64,000 nucleotides of DNA. Origin: Polytrichum commune. Lineage: Eukaryota; Streptophyta; Polytrichopsida; Polytrichales; Polytrichaceae. The notes below the pieces were generated by a model. It had not been told where the DNA came from, searched no databases, and saw only the letters and a list, made by a program, of their open reading frames with translations. The first letter of the stretch is position 1. Each line of letters starts with the position of its first letter. This document shows positions 1-10,311 of this stretch, piece after piece. Position numbers and translations under genes: made by a program. The stretch spans positions 32,541,554 through 32,605,553 of the forward strand of contig OX485803.1 in NCBI GenBank assembly GCA_950295325.1. The letters are read 5' to 3'.

Positions 1-1
1 T

Positions 2-3000
2 AGAACGGATCCACACTTGGAGGAGGTTGAGAGAAGACTAGGTGCTAGCCAACTAGGATTCCAAGAGGCTATGATAAAACAAATGCAAAGCCTCACGGAT
101 CAAATGTCATTAATGATCCGGAGTCAACAACCGGGGCCTCCACCCCCGGTTGAGTCGGGTAGGCATTCTTCCGGATTATGGTGTGTCCAATGTGGCCAAC
201 CGGGCCACACGCGTCAATTTTGTAGAAGTGGACAAAACCGTGACCAAAGAGGAAACGGTAACCCACCTCAACAAAATCAACGAGGTCAAGCGCCACCTCA
301 CTATGGAAATGGAAGCAATAGAGGACCACAACCTAGAGGGCAAGGTGGCCAAAATTTAGAGAAGAAGGAATTTCATCCCTTTTGTGGAAGGTGGCACGCT
401 CAAGGACAATGTTGGTCCGAAGGTCAAGAGTTTAATTGTAGCAATTGTGGAGGAAGTCATCCCTCGGATACGTGTCGCCAACCGGACAAAATAATTAATG
501 TCCCTTACCCGGTGGCTAATCCACAACAACAAGCAAGGGATAATATGCGAGGTGCTAGGCCACAAGGAGTACCGGCCAATGAACTTAGGCCACCTAACTT
601 ATACTATGACCATAGTAATGCTAGGCAAACTTTTCATCCACCGGCGGGCTTGCAAACTACAACCGGTTACATTCCAATACAAAATAGACAAGGAGTTCCA
701 CCTAATGGTAGTAACGGGAGACAAGCGCCTCCAACGGATCCGGGACCATCTAACTCCCAAGATGTTAGGTTCATGGATGGAGTGTTGGAGGCCACATGTG
801 ATGACATGCTTCCTCTCCCAACGAGAATTGGAGAGGAGCAAAGTCAATGGCCTCCTCACACCAATGCTATTACATATGAGTTAGTGAAGGGTAAGGGTGT
901 GGTTGAAGAAGCACCTGCACTAGCGGTAACTACTAGGGCTAGGAGAGGGGATGCCCCGTTGGAGGTAGGAATAGGAGAGCAAGGAAATTACTCTTCGGAT
1001 GAAGAGATTAATCTCTCCGAGTTGGATAGGGTAGCTAGAAGAGCTACTAAGGATGTGGAGAGGGAAAATATAATTTTACAAGATAGGGAGAGGACTAATG
1101 CGGTACATGACTTGGATAATAGCGATGTGGGTGAATGGGAAGGACCGGGGGTTCCCGTAGACGAATTCGACGTAGTGGGTAATTCTAAGGTGGAAAGATC
1201 TACCGGGTACGACTTGTGGGCGGACCTTAGTACACTCAAGGCGGATATTACTTTCGGCCAACTATTGGAAATTTCACCCACGGCAAGGAAAACATTAAAG
1301 GAGGGAATGCCGGTACACAAGAGGATGAGGAAGGTGAAAGCTAAAATAGCCGCTAGGATCCAATCACAAGGTGGAAGAGACGTGAAAGCTATAGAAATAG
1401 AAGTTGTTATAGTAGATAAGGTGGTTCCTAATGTGCTAGTCGACGGAGGGAGTAGTCTAAATATACTACCGGAGGATACTATGAAAAAATTGGGACTTGG
1501 ACTCACGGGGCCTTCACCTTTGGTCATAAATATGGCAAATCAAAGTTCGACTACGCCTTTGGGGATGATCAAGGATTGTAGAATGACTACGGGAGGTGAG
1601 GAGTACTTGGTCACCTTCCATGTCATTAAAATGCACTCCAACAAGGACACCTTCCCCATTTTGCTAGGTAGGCCTTGGTTGCGGATGGCGAATGCTATGG
1701 TCAATTGGGGTGGACCTAAACCATCCATCACTTATGGTCCGGAGGGTAATAGGGTCATAGTGTCCATTGGTTCATTAGAAGGATGGATGAAGAAGGAGAT
1801 GTATTTGCCATTGGAGAAGGAAATTGATGACTTAAACGAGAATGAGATTGGCAAGGCATTGGTGGGAGTCGTCCATCCCGAAGGTCAAAGGGTTGTTATA
1901 GATTCGGGCTCGGGAAGTCTAGGTCCTAATTTTTACAATTATGGGGATAATGGGGATTATGCCCAATGGCTAAGGGAGTACCCCGAGTCCGAGGTTGATG
2001 TAATGGTTACATTTCACCAAGTAGGCTTAGGGAGTGAATTTCCTAGTGTTAGTTTAGGAGAGGGCTCATTGTTGGAGCCATGTGAGGTGCTCACCGAGGA
2101 AGAGTGGATTAGCGGTGGGTTAACACCTTGGGTAGATGACGTGGAAGAGGGTGAGGTTAGTTTAATTCATGTAGATGGGACTCAAGAGGAGGATGTGATT
2201 ATTGAGTCATCGAAATTGGAGGAGCCTTTACATTTCAAGACCACGTCTACGGGGATAGTTGTAGGTCAAGATGTGAAAGATTACCCCAATGTGCCTTCCG
2301 ATTGGTATCGGAACAAAGAGGAACAAGCACATGTGTCGGAAGCGGATTGGCGGTACGTGGATGTGAAATTAAAGAATGGAAAAACCCGACAAATGAAGAT
2401 GGGCTCCAAATTGGGGGAGAAAGAGGTTAGGGAGTATAGCAATTTGGTGGATGAGTTTAGTGATACTTTTGCATGGTCCTACGATGAGCTTAAGGGAATT
2501 CCTAGGGAAATGGTAGAGCACCGGATTCCTTTAATTCCGGGGGCGAGGCCAATTAGACAAAAGGAGAGGAGGATGAATCCTCAATTGCAATTGTTGGTGA
2601 AAGCGGAATTGGAAAGGTTATTGAAGGCCGGGTTTATCAAGCCGGTGGAAATCACGGATTGGGTTTCTCCTATGGTCTTAGTAAAGAAAAAAAATGGGAA
2701 ATTAAGGGTTTGTGTCGACTATAGGAAATTGAATTCGTGCACACAAAAGGATCACTTCCCCTTACCTTTTATCACCTTGTTGCTTGAGGAGGTTGGAGGT
2801 CATTCGCGATATACCTTTATGGATGGGTATGCGGGTTATAATCAAATTTCCATAGCCCTCCAAGATATCCATAAAACGGCTTTTACTACACCTTGGGGTA
2901 CTTTTGTGTGGGTAGTGATGCCATTTGGGTTATGTAATGCCCCGGCTACTTTCCAACGATTAGTAATGTATATCTTCACCGACTTGTTGTTCAAATCCAT

Positions 3001-5128
3001 GACCGTCTTTGTGGACGATTTTAGCACACAAAGTAATGTGGAAAATCACCTACATTGTGTTAGGGAGGCATTGGTTAGGTGTAGGAAGATGAGGTTAGCA
3101 TTGAACCCGGATAAGACATTTTTGGGAGTGAATAAGGGAGTGTTGTTGGGTTATGTTGTTAGTGAGAAAGGTAGAGAACCCGATCCGGATAAGATTGCGG
3201 CCATAAGCGACTTGGCAACTCCAACCAATTCCAAGGGGATCTCTAAGTTGTTAGGACATGTGGGATGGTACCGGGAACTTATTCCTAATTTTTCAAAGAT
3301 AGCGGTGCCCATTACCCATTTGCTCAAAAAGGATGTCAAATTCGAGTGGACGGATGCTTGTCAAAAAGCCTTTGAGGAATTGCGGGATAGGTTGAGCACC
3401 TATCCGGTGTTGATACCACCCAATTGGGGTAAACCTTTTCACGTCTATTGTGATGCTAGTAATGTGGCAATAGGGAGTGCGCTTTGTCAAGCAACGGGAG
3501 AAAAAGAGAAGGATCAACCTATAGCTTATGCGAGTAAGCAATTGACCCCCGCCGAAAGAAACTACTCTACAACGGAGAGGGAGTGCCTAGCCATGGTGTT
3601 TTCCGTTAAAAAGTTTAGGCATTACCTCATGTGCAACCCGGTTGTATTTTTTGTTGACCACATGGCTATCAAGTATCTAATTAACAAGGCGGAGTTAAGT
3701 GGTAGGTTAGCTAGGTGGGTTTTGTTATTAGAAGAATTCGACTACACGGTGGAATATAAACCGGGTCGTATGCATTTACAAGCGGACCACTTGTCTAGGT
3801 TGTCGGAGGAGATAGGAAAAAATCCGGTAAATGATATGTTAGTAGATGATAGCCTCTTTGTGGTCACTTCTACACCGGAGTGGTATGCGGGCATAGTGGA
3901 ATTTCTAACAACCCACAAGTTGCCCAAAGAGTGGACAAAAGAAGAGAGAAGGAAGGTGAGGGTAAATAGTAGGCAATTTGTTGTAGTGGGCCATAGGTTG
4001 TTTAGAAGGGGGTCCGATGGTATTTTACGACGATGCGTGTCAAAAACGGAGGTTGAAGCGATTTTAATCGCTTGCCACGATAGCGCTTGCGGCGGTCACT
4101 TCTCGGGTCAACTCACCGGGCAAAAAATACTTAGAGCGGGCTACTTTTGGCCTACACTATTTAAGGACGCCCATGACTATGTAAGGAAATGCGACGCTTG
4201 CCAACGGTATGCCCGAGACGACCTTAGAATGGAGATGCCTTTACATGTATCATTACCCTTAATTCCTTTCGAAAAATGGGGCATCGACTATGTGGGTGAG
4301 GTCCATCCCCAATCTTCAAAAGGAATGAAATATATTGTGGTGGCAACCGAGTACCTCACCAAGTGGGCGGAAGCCAAAGCGGTGAAGACCGACACGGCGG
4401 AACACGCGGCAACATTTATGTACGAAAACATAATTTCGCGGTTCGGGGTGCCGAAGATCCTAGTAAGCGATAGGGGTACTCACTTTTTGAATGACTTGAT
4501 TCGAGAGATGACAGAGAAATTTAAAATTGATCACCGGAAGACTACTCCCTACCACCCACAAACCAATGGACAAACGGAAAGGGTTAACGGAATTTTGGTG
4601 AGTATACTACGCAAGACGGTTATAGACTCGAAGCGGGATTGGGATACGAAACTAACGGCGGCACTTTGGGCATACCGTACAACCTATAAGGTAACTACGC
4701 ATGCTACACCATTTTCCTTAGTCTATGGTCTTGAAGCGACACTACCAATCGAATATGAAGTCGAGTCACTTAGGGTGGCCGTGAGTACGAGACTTACCGA
4801 AAGTCAATCCTTACGAAATCGACTAACCGATTTGGAAGCACTTGACGAAGGGAGGAGAATGGCGGCTCAACATATTGAGGCAATCCAAAGAAGGAGAAAG
4901 ATTACTTTCGACAAACGACATAAGAGAAGGGTCCTAACACCGGGAATGATGGTCATGATTCAAGACGCACGAAAGCTTGAATTTCCGGCGAAATTCAATG
5001 CGGTATGGTTAGGACCTTACCTTGTCTATGAGGTCTTTCCTAATAATTCAATTCAATTGGAAACGTTGAATGGTGAGCTCTTTCCTACCCGTACATCGGG
5101 AAGTAGATGTAAGGAGTACCGAGCTTGA
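2..5128 (+). CDS. Ty3-type gag-pol polyprotein (5' truncated by window edge)
   Basis: The frame is open from the window edge, so the gag start is missing. Domains in order, with residues counted from base 17: a CCHC zinc knuckle (CVQCGQPGHTRQFC, about 56-69); an aspartic protease with an LVDGGSS active-site motif near 474, where the usual D-S/T-G is D-G-G; reverse transcriptase with FVDD near 998; RNase H beginning near 1144 (CDAS); an integrase with an HHCC zinc finger (about 1353-1395) and D, D, E core positions near 1421, 1483 and 1520 (the last in GQTERVNG). There is no chromodomain. No internal stop or frameshift interrupts about 1,700 codons, so the coding part looks young. The product would make virus-like particles and integrate cDNA copies. 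The protease DGG motif is worth noting but need not be inactive. Confidence 0.93.
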   Translation, partial: RTDPHLEEVERRLGASQLGFQEAMIKQMQSLTDQMSLMIRSQQPGPPPPVESGRHSSGLWCVQCGQPGHTRQFCRSGQNRDQRGNGNPPQQNQRGQAPPHYGNGSNRGPQPRGQGGQNLEKKEFHPFCGRWHAQGQCWSEGQEFNCSNCGGSHPSDTCRQPDKIINVPYPVANPQQQARDNMRGARPQGVPANELRPPNLYYDHSNARQTFHPPAGLQTTTGYIPIQNRQGVPPNGSNGRQAPPTDPGPSNSQDVRFMDGVLEATCDDMLPLPTRIGEEQSQWPPHTNAITYELVKGKGVVEEAPALAVTTRARRGDAPLEVGIGEQGNYSSDEEINLSELDRVARRATKDVERENIILQDRERTNAVHDLDNSDVGEWEGPGVPVDEFDVVGNSKVERSTGYDLWADLSTLKADITFGQLLEISPTARKTLKEGMPVHKRMRKVKAKIAARIQSQGGRDVKAIEIEVVIVDKVVPNVLVDGGSSLNILPEDTMKKLGLGLTGPSPLVINMANQSSTTPLGMIKDCRMTTGGEEYLVTFHVIKMHSNKDTFPILLGRPWLRMANAMVNWGGPKPSITYGPEGNRVIVSIGSLEGWMKKEMYLPLEKEIDDLNENEIGKALVGVVHPEGQRVVIDSGSGSLGPNFYNYGDNGDYAQWLREYPESEVDVMVTFHQVGLGSEFPSVSLGEGSLLEPCEVLTEEEWISGGLTPWVDDVEEGEVSLIHVDGTQEEDVIIESSKLEEPLHFKTTSTGIVVGQDVKDYPNVPSDWYRNKEEQAHVSEADWRYVDVKLKNGKTRQMKMGSKLGEKEVREYSNLVDEFSDTFAWSYDELKGIPREMVEHRIPLIPGARPIRQKERRMNPQLQLLVKAELERLLKAGFIKPVEITDWVSPMVLVKKKNGKLRVCVDYRKLNSCTQKDHFPLPFITLLLEEVGGHSRYTFMDGYAGYNQISIALQDIHKTAFTTPWGTFVWVVMPFGLCNAPATFQRLVMYIFTDLLFKSMTVFVDDFSTQSNVENHLHCVREALVRCRKMRLALNPDKTFLGVNKGVLLGYVVSEKGREPDPDKIAAISDLATPTNSKGISKLLGHVGWYRELIPNFSKIAVPITHLLKKDVKFEWTDACQKAFEELRDRLSTYPVLIPPNWGKPFHVYCDASNVAIGSALCQATGEKEKDQPIAYASKQLTPAERNYSTTERECLAMVFSVKKFRHYLMCNPVVFFVDHMAIKYLINKAELSGRLARWVLLLEEFDYTVEYKPGRMHLQADHLSRLSEEIGKNPVNDMLVDDSLFVVTSTPEWYAGIVEFLTTHKLPKEWTKEERRKVRVNSRQFVVVGHRLFRRGSDGILRRCVSKTEVEAILIACHDSACGGHFSGQLTGQKILRAGYFWPTLFKDAHDYVRKCDACQRYARDDLRMEMPLHVSLPLIPFEKWGIDYVGEVHPQSSKGMKYIVVATEYLTKWAEAKAVKTDTAEHAATFMYENIISRFGVPKILVSDRGTHFLNDLIREMTEKFKIDHRKTTPYHPQTNGQTERVNGILVSILRKTVIDSKRDWDTKLTAALWAYRTTYKVTTHATPFSLVYGLEATLPIEYEVESLRVAVSTRLTESQSLRNRLTDLEALDEGRRMAAQHIEAIQRRRKITFDKRHKRRVLTPGMMVMIQDARKLEFPAKFNAVWLGPYLVYEVFPNNSIQLETLNGELFPTRTSGSRCKEYRA

Positions 5129-7370
5129 CTAGGCAACTTACCCTTGGAGCAAGAGATGTTTGGATTCATCCCCCGATGGTCGCCAATTATGTGAGCCCAA
5201 AAGGGTGCCCACATTTAGTCTTAGACCCTTGAAACGTTAGTTGATGCACTTTGAAGTAGCATGTTACTTCACAAAAATATAAAAAGAGTGAAATGTTAGT
5301 CTTAGAAGTACCATGTTGTAAGAGGCTAGGATGTGAGTTGTTATTGTGTTTTTACCTTCGGAAGGATTTGAGTGAATGAGGATAGGTAAGGAGAACTTGG
5401 ATTGAGTAGTTAGTGAGTAGGCTAGTACAAATGGATGGAGACAACCAAAGTGACTCAAGAGGCAAGTGCATTCGAATTGGGATGAATGGAGGATCACATG
5501 GAGCGCACAAGTGGACCACCTCATCATGGCCACTTAATGGGGAAGGCCCAAGGAAGAATGCAAGGTGGAGGATAAGCAAATTCTCAAAGCACCAATCAAA
5601 TCACGAGTTAAGCATCGTGGTTTGAATTAAGTGGTGAGCGACGATTTGGGAAAGTAAGGGGAGAAAGTTATGGCGGCGGAAAGCGAAGGAGGCTAAGTTT
5701 GGGTTGAAGCATCCCAAGTTTGGTAAAGTGTGGTAGGTAGAAAGCCAAGGCTAGTTAAATGTTCGAATTAGGATCCTTGTTGATCATTTGAGGGAGGAAG
5801 ACTTAGAAGATAGGATTGGCGCCTACTAAGTAGGAGGAAATCTCAAGGGCTTATCGTGAGCCTTGAGGGTGCTCACCCCCTCAAGCTTACTATATAATCC
5901 CTCATTCTTCCCTCACTCATCCTCTCTTTCCTTTGTGCTCCAAGGCACCCCACGAGTTATAAGTGTGGGTGTGGGAAGCCATATTGGAGCACATGTGTGT
6001 GCTTAGTTTTTAGTTTGAGAGCCAAGGCTTGTTAGCCTTGAAGAGGGCTTGACCTCTTGGTAGAATTAGTGTTGACGTGAAGGATTTTAAAGTTAATTCA
6101 TGATTCCAATTTGTGGTACTTAAAGTTCATGTTTTGAATACACGCGGTTGCAAGTTCCATGTTTAAGAGTTGAGCACTTGATGTTGTGATGAGTGCAAAA
6201 ATATACTTGTGTGGATTAGTTAGTCTTAGTGAAGTTAGGAAATTCTCTCTCCCCCTCTCCTCTCTAGGATTTTAGGATTTTAGGATTAGAGAAGAATTGT
6301 GTGATTAGAAAGGGGTTGTTAGTAGAATTAGGGAAATTAGGTAGGAAGGTTAGTTAAGGGCTTGAATAATTAGTGAGGTAGTTGGGGATTATAACTACAA
6401 AGTTGTGGGTTTATGAAGGAGCTGGGTTTATGAAGGAGCTGGGTTTGTTTAGTTAGAAAGTAAAGAGCTGGGTTTATGAAGGAGCTGGGTTTGTTTAGTT
6501 AGAAAGTAAAGAGCTGGGTTTATGAAGGACCTGAGTTTGTTTAGTTAGAAGCTAAGGAGCTGGGTTCATGAAGGAGCTGGGTTTATGAAGGAGCTGGGTT
6601 TGTTTAGTTAGAAGCTAAGAAGCTGGGTTTATGAAGGAGCTAGGTTTATGTAATTAGAAAGTAAAGAGATGGGTTCATGAAGGAGCTTAGTAGATAGCCT
6701 ACCTAATTAGCTCATAGACAAGTAGTTAGTTACATTATGCTAGTTAGTGTTATGGTGGCTTTCACAAGTAAATGTATTTGAGATTGACTATAGAGAATAG
6801 TGTTTTTTTTAACACTTGCATCCTCTCTTTAAAAATAAACCACGTGCACAAATTAATGGAGAATGTGGAGCACTCTCGCGATGGCAAGACAAAGGAAGCA
6901 AAGACCAAAGGTGCGAGGGAGAGATTGACATAAGTCACATAAGTATTTCTTAATACTTAAAGGCTTATGTACGGTATGGAGACACCAAGTGAGACCTCTT
7001 ATAGTAGCGATACGGAATACACAAGTGATAGTTCAAGTGGTAGTATAGAGTCAACGGCACGGACTCCATTTAGGAGAGGGATATCCTTAAGGGCTTGTGT
7101 AGCTAAAGCGGCCGGATGGACGTTAGAAGCAAACAAAGACAAAATAGCACCCGAGCATAAGGAGGTTAAAATAACATAGTTAACTTGTGCATTCTCCACA
7201 TACGTATTGAAATTGTACATTGAGTTGTTAAAAGTGAAATTCCAGTTAAATCCAAGACCACTTGAAGGGTGAACCTTGCACTATGGACTCATCCAAGTCC
7301 AAATCCAATACCGCGGAGGAATGTGAGCCCAAACCCACTACTCGGACTACGGACGCTTAAGGGTGGGGGG
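5129..7370 (+). other. Non-coding 3' region of the Ty3 element
   Basis: No convincing gene lies here. The stretch holds a TATA-like box at 5891-5897 followed by a pyrimidine-rich run, a block of short repeats at 6416-6700, and one 70-codon ATG frame at 6967-7179 whose acidic, Ser/Thr-rich product resembles nothing I recognise. It ends with the purine run at 7361-7370. It probably combines the pol-to-LTR spacer with possible LTR sequence. Confidence 0.4.
6416..6700. repeat. Short tandem repeats (GAGCTGGGTTTATGAAG units)
   Basis: The phrase GAGCTGGGTTTATGAAG recurs at least eight times with small changes, alternating with GTTTGTTTAGTTAGAA. The block is irregular and lies inside the Ty3 3' region. 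Confidence 0.7.
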
Positions 7371-7639
7371 TTTGGCCTCACATTGGTACATGACACAATC
7401 TTACTTAAAATTCATCCATGTCCATTCCACGCTGCCTTCCAGTTCTCTGGGTTGCCGCCCCTTACAACCTTCAAAACTCCATATAATCTCCCTATTGCCC
7501 ACATTCTCCATGCTCTTTGTTTAAACACTATATTCGTTAAATTGAGACTTTTTGGGCATTTTGAGACATTCACATAAATAAGAACAAGGATAAATGGAAC
7601 ACATATTGGAGAAAGTTGTAAGATGCGAACACTTTGTGT

Positions 7640-7950
7640 CGGGTATTTAGAACAAGAACCCCATTAATAACTCATATTTGGGATTGTTTAGGATGAGCAA
7701 TCCAAACCTTAGGCCAAATTGAAGGGGAAATCTTAAAACATTCATATTATCGCACACAAAATATGAGATCTTGTATGAATATGTTTTAGGTAGGGCACTC
7801 CAAACCCTTAGACCATATTGAAGGGGAACTATGTGAACCAATATAATATAACATACAAAATATTCCAAACTCATATTTGTGATGGTTTAGTTAGGGCAAT
7901 CCAAACCTTGGACCATATTGAAGGGGAAATCATGTGACACTTATATTATT
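7640..7950. repeat. Diverged ~100-bp tandem repeat, three units
   Basis: The sequence CATATTGAAGGGGAA, preceded by a CAATCCAAACC-like phrase, recurs near 7715, 7815 and 7915. The spacing is close to 100 bp, with intervening AT-rich sequence that is partly conserved. No coding potential was seen. Confidence 0.6.
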
Positions 7951-8075
7951 GCAAAAAAAACATACAAAGTATGGCATGTAAAATGCATAGCATGCTAACA
8001 CCACACATACATTGGATAGTGCGACCCAAAATGATGTTGCCTATGGCCCAAAACCCTACGCCTACTATGGCCTAT

Positions 8076-8375
8076 CTAGCCTCGGAGATTGCCTCTTTTT
8101 CTTTTGCTTTTTTTTTCTTTTGCCTCTTTTTCTTTTGCTGCGGCTTCTTTTGCTCGCATTGCTTCAACATTCCTGAAAATCTCCGCCCCGCGACTATAGC
8201 CATTCTTGGGGTGACCGCCATCCATAAGACATTTTGGAGTCCGTCGGCCGCCCGAAATATACGTCGAAGAATTCGAATACGATGAAGTGGATTGTCTCGC
8301 ATTTCTGGTCATGGCGTACATACGCTCGAACTCGATGGACGCACTAGACCGCATAGGTTTACGGGTGGGAGCAAC
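8076..8375 (-). CDS. Copy 1 last exon: Lys-rich C-terminus
   Basis: Starts after GCGTTGCAG and ends with TAG at 8076-8078. Encodes about 99 residues ending in a Lys/Glu/Ala-rich helix (KEAAAKEKEAKEKKSKRKR), plausible as a nuclear localisation signal. No domain is recognised. The preceding intron is 133 nt. Confidence 0.4.
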   Translation of the reverse strand, partial: VAPTRKPMRSSASIEFERMYAMTRNARQSTSSYSNSSTYISGGRRTPKCLMDGGHPKNGYSRGAEIFRNVEAMRAKEAAAKEKEAKEKKSKRKRGNLRG

Positions 8376-8508
8376 CTGCAACGCGTCAATGCAAGACCAC
8401 ATGTGTTAGTTTAGGGAGGAAGACCCAAACGTGTCACACGATCATTTTTTAAGTGCAAAATGATTGTAATGCGCGGTTAACCATGTTTTAGAGAGGGGGG
8501 GGGTTCAC

Positions 8509-8862
8509 CTTGTCACCGGGGGCGTTCCCGTCGGAGTTGGCAAGGAGGGGCAAGGCGTCCCGCAAAGGAATAGGAAGGGTTCCACTCTTCGTTGGCCGTG
8601 CGTCCATCCGCAGCCGCCGTTGAGGTGTAATACTTCCGCCGGGCCGAGAGGGGGATGTCCGGACGCATTTGCGATTTATGCCCTTGAGCGGCGACGGGGA
8701 CGGAGATCGCCATAAGATTTGCTTGGGTGGGGGGCTATCAACGACGCCGGCGTCAATAGGCTCCTTGGAGTAGTCAATGGTTGACGCAGCGTCGTAAACG
8801 GTCTCGTAGAAGAAGCTCCCCAAGTCTGACTCGCTGACGATGTCAATTGAGGGCTCCAAACG
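8509..8862 (-). CDS. Copy 1 exon 5: Ser/Pro-rich segment
   Basis: Bounded by GCGCCAG| and GACAAG|GTGAAC. Encodes RLEPSIDIVSESDLG followed by a Ser/Pro/Arg-rich stretch with several SPSP motifs. No domain is recognised. It sits directly downstream of the FCP1-like exon, as a comparable Ser/Pro exon does in copy 2. Confidence 0.4.
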
Positions 8863-8969
8863 CTGGCGCAAAAAAGGAAACGAAACAAAACCCAAAGGAA
8901 GAGGGTTTGCTAGAGCGCGTGAAAATCAAGATACATATGAAGCATATATTACACAAAGTGGGCGGGCGC

Positions 8970-8996
8970 ATACACACACACACACACACACACACG
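8970..8996. repeat. (CA)n microsatellite
   Basis: An uninterrupted run of CA dinucleotides lies just downstream of the FCP1-like exon of copy 1. Confidence 0.9.
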
Positions 8997-9003
8997 TGCT
9001 GCC

Positions 9004-9816
9004 TCAAATGAGCTTGTTAAATTTCGCGTGAGAGAACAACTCTCTGTACAAATGGTCTCGTGGATCCAAGTATCTCTCGCCTATCGGATTATTCCTAACA
9101 AAATTGTTTACAGGTAGTCCGCTTCCCCTGAGCGCCTGGAGGTATTTACTAAGGTCTAACAAAAATCAGTCCCGGACCTTCTCGACCGTCCACGTAGGGC
9201 AAACTATTAAGTTGGCCGTCGGGTTCAACATGTTCTTTGCGGTGCTGTCGTCCACCATGAGCGTGTTCTCCCGGGTGGGACGGACGTCGTAGGGGACACC
9301 TATCAATGACGGACGCTGGTCCCAAAAAATGGGCTTCAAGACCTTGAGGTATTGGGGGGAAGCGGGGTTGTTTGGTTTTTTGACGACTTTGCCGTCCGGT
9401 GTGTACAATATTCTACAGGCTTCCTGTGCTAGGACCATGCAGGGGGGCTCGATGCCCTTGAAGATGAACTCCACGACTGCATTGGTGTTCTCGGCCTTCA
9501 TGGAGCTCCACACGACCACCCACCATCGTTGTTGGGCAATCTGGAGGAAGGTCCGAAGCCACGGGCGGAGGTGAACTAGCTTGCTCTTTATGAACGTGGG
9601 CGGCCCGTCGTAATTCGCGTCCTCGGGCTTGCAAAAGGCCACCGTGGGGGTCCTCGGGCAATGAACGCATTGGACGAGGACCCCGTTGAGGTCTAACACC
9701 AGGAACCGGGTCTTAGGCGGCAAAGGTGGAACGGGTAAAATGGGGGGGACCATCGCGCTACCTTCCTCGCTTCTTGGAGAGGCCCGGCGGGGAGCCGCGA
9801 CGCTATGCTCCGATCC
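9004..9816 (-). pseudogene. Copy 1 exon 4: FCP1-like HAD phosphatase domain
   Basis: The exon follows acceptor CTCCACAG and joins in phase with exon 3. Signature motif I reads VLDLNGVL, so the second catalytic Asp of the FCP1/SCP D-x-D-x-T/V motif is Asn; the DLNG form also occurs in a plant HAD/FCP1-like group that I recall. Later motifs are present: VVVWSSMK (motif II region) and LMVDDS (the Asp pair of motif III/IV). An in-frame TGA at 9166-9168 separates this from a further 54 codons (to 9004) that still match the family C-terminus (FVRNNPIGERYL). FCP1-like enzymes remove phosphate from proteins such as RNA polymerase II; activity here is doubtful. Confidence 0.65.
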
Positions 9817-10158
9817 CTGTGGAGACGAGCGACATAAGGCGGGGGAAGACTATGTCATGCTATGTCCACTTAAAGTGAATACAATATTTTCTGTGAAAAA
9901 TACAAGAACCACTATGCATAGGCGGCCATACAAATGCAAGAGGGGGCAAGAGGAAAAAATATACATTTGAACACGAAAACAAACATAAGGGCACAAAATA
10001 ATAATTTTATTGTTTGCAATGCTCTATGTACAAAATGCCTAGGGGTGCGAAGCCGCGTTGAACGATCCGTTCAAACTATCCTAATTCAACATCTACAAAA
10101 TTGTGTGCACGCCTCCAAGTTCGAGTAAAATCGTGGGACGGGCGACGTTAGTGATCGT

Positions 10159-10176
10159 CGCGGGGGGGGGGGGGGG
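10159..10176. repeat. Poly-G run
   Basis: A G homopolymer of about 16 bases lies in the intron between exons 3 and 4 of copy 1. Its length may be unreliable in the assembly. Confidence 0.8.
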
Positions 10177-10267
10177 CTGAAGGGATGCGAGAGCGGATGG
10201 ACGGGGTGGGGGCAGTTCCTCCTAGCTAGGGGGGACACGACCACGGCAACAAGACAATAGACCAGGA

Positions 10268-10289
10268 GTTTGGGTCGAGCGACCCAAAC
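10268..10289. repeat. Palindrome, family A, centre AG
   Basis: Perfect arms GTTTGGGTCG and CGACCCAAAC flank two central bases. It lies just inside the intron downstream of copy 1 exon 3. Confidence 0.9.
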
Positions 10290-10311
10290 TGAGGAGGTCT
10301 CAGTGTATTAC

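Larger units (their letters stand above)
1..7370 (+). mobile_element. Ty3 LTR retrotransposon, 3' part (5' end outside window)
   Basis: The left edge of the window cuts into the element, so neither the 5' LTR nor the primer binding site can be seen. A single gag-pol reading frame runs to 5128. It is followed by about 2.2 kb of non-coding DNA with a TATA-like TATATAA at 5891-5897 and tandem repeats at 6416-6700. A polypurine tract GGGTGGGGGG at 7361-7370 is the best candidate for the primer just upstream of the 3' LTR. The short motif TGTGAGCCCAAA occurs both near 5189 and near 7322, so the true LTR boundary is uncertain. Integrase without a chromodomain and a long gap between pol and the polypurine tract fit the plant Tat/Athila-like group. 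The boundaries are inferred. Confidence 0.7.

Noticed and set aside
6967-7179. 70-codon Ser/Thr-rich frame as a gene
   Set aside because: It is short, unrecognised and lies in the Ty3 3' region; I note it only within that region.
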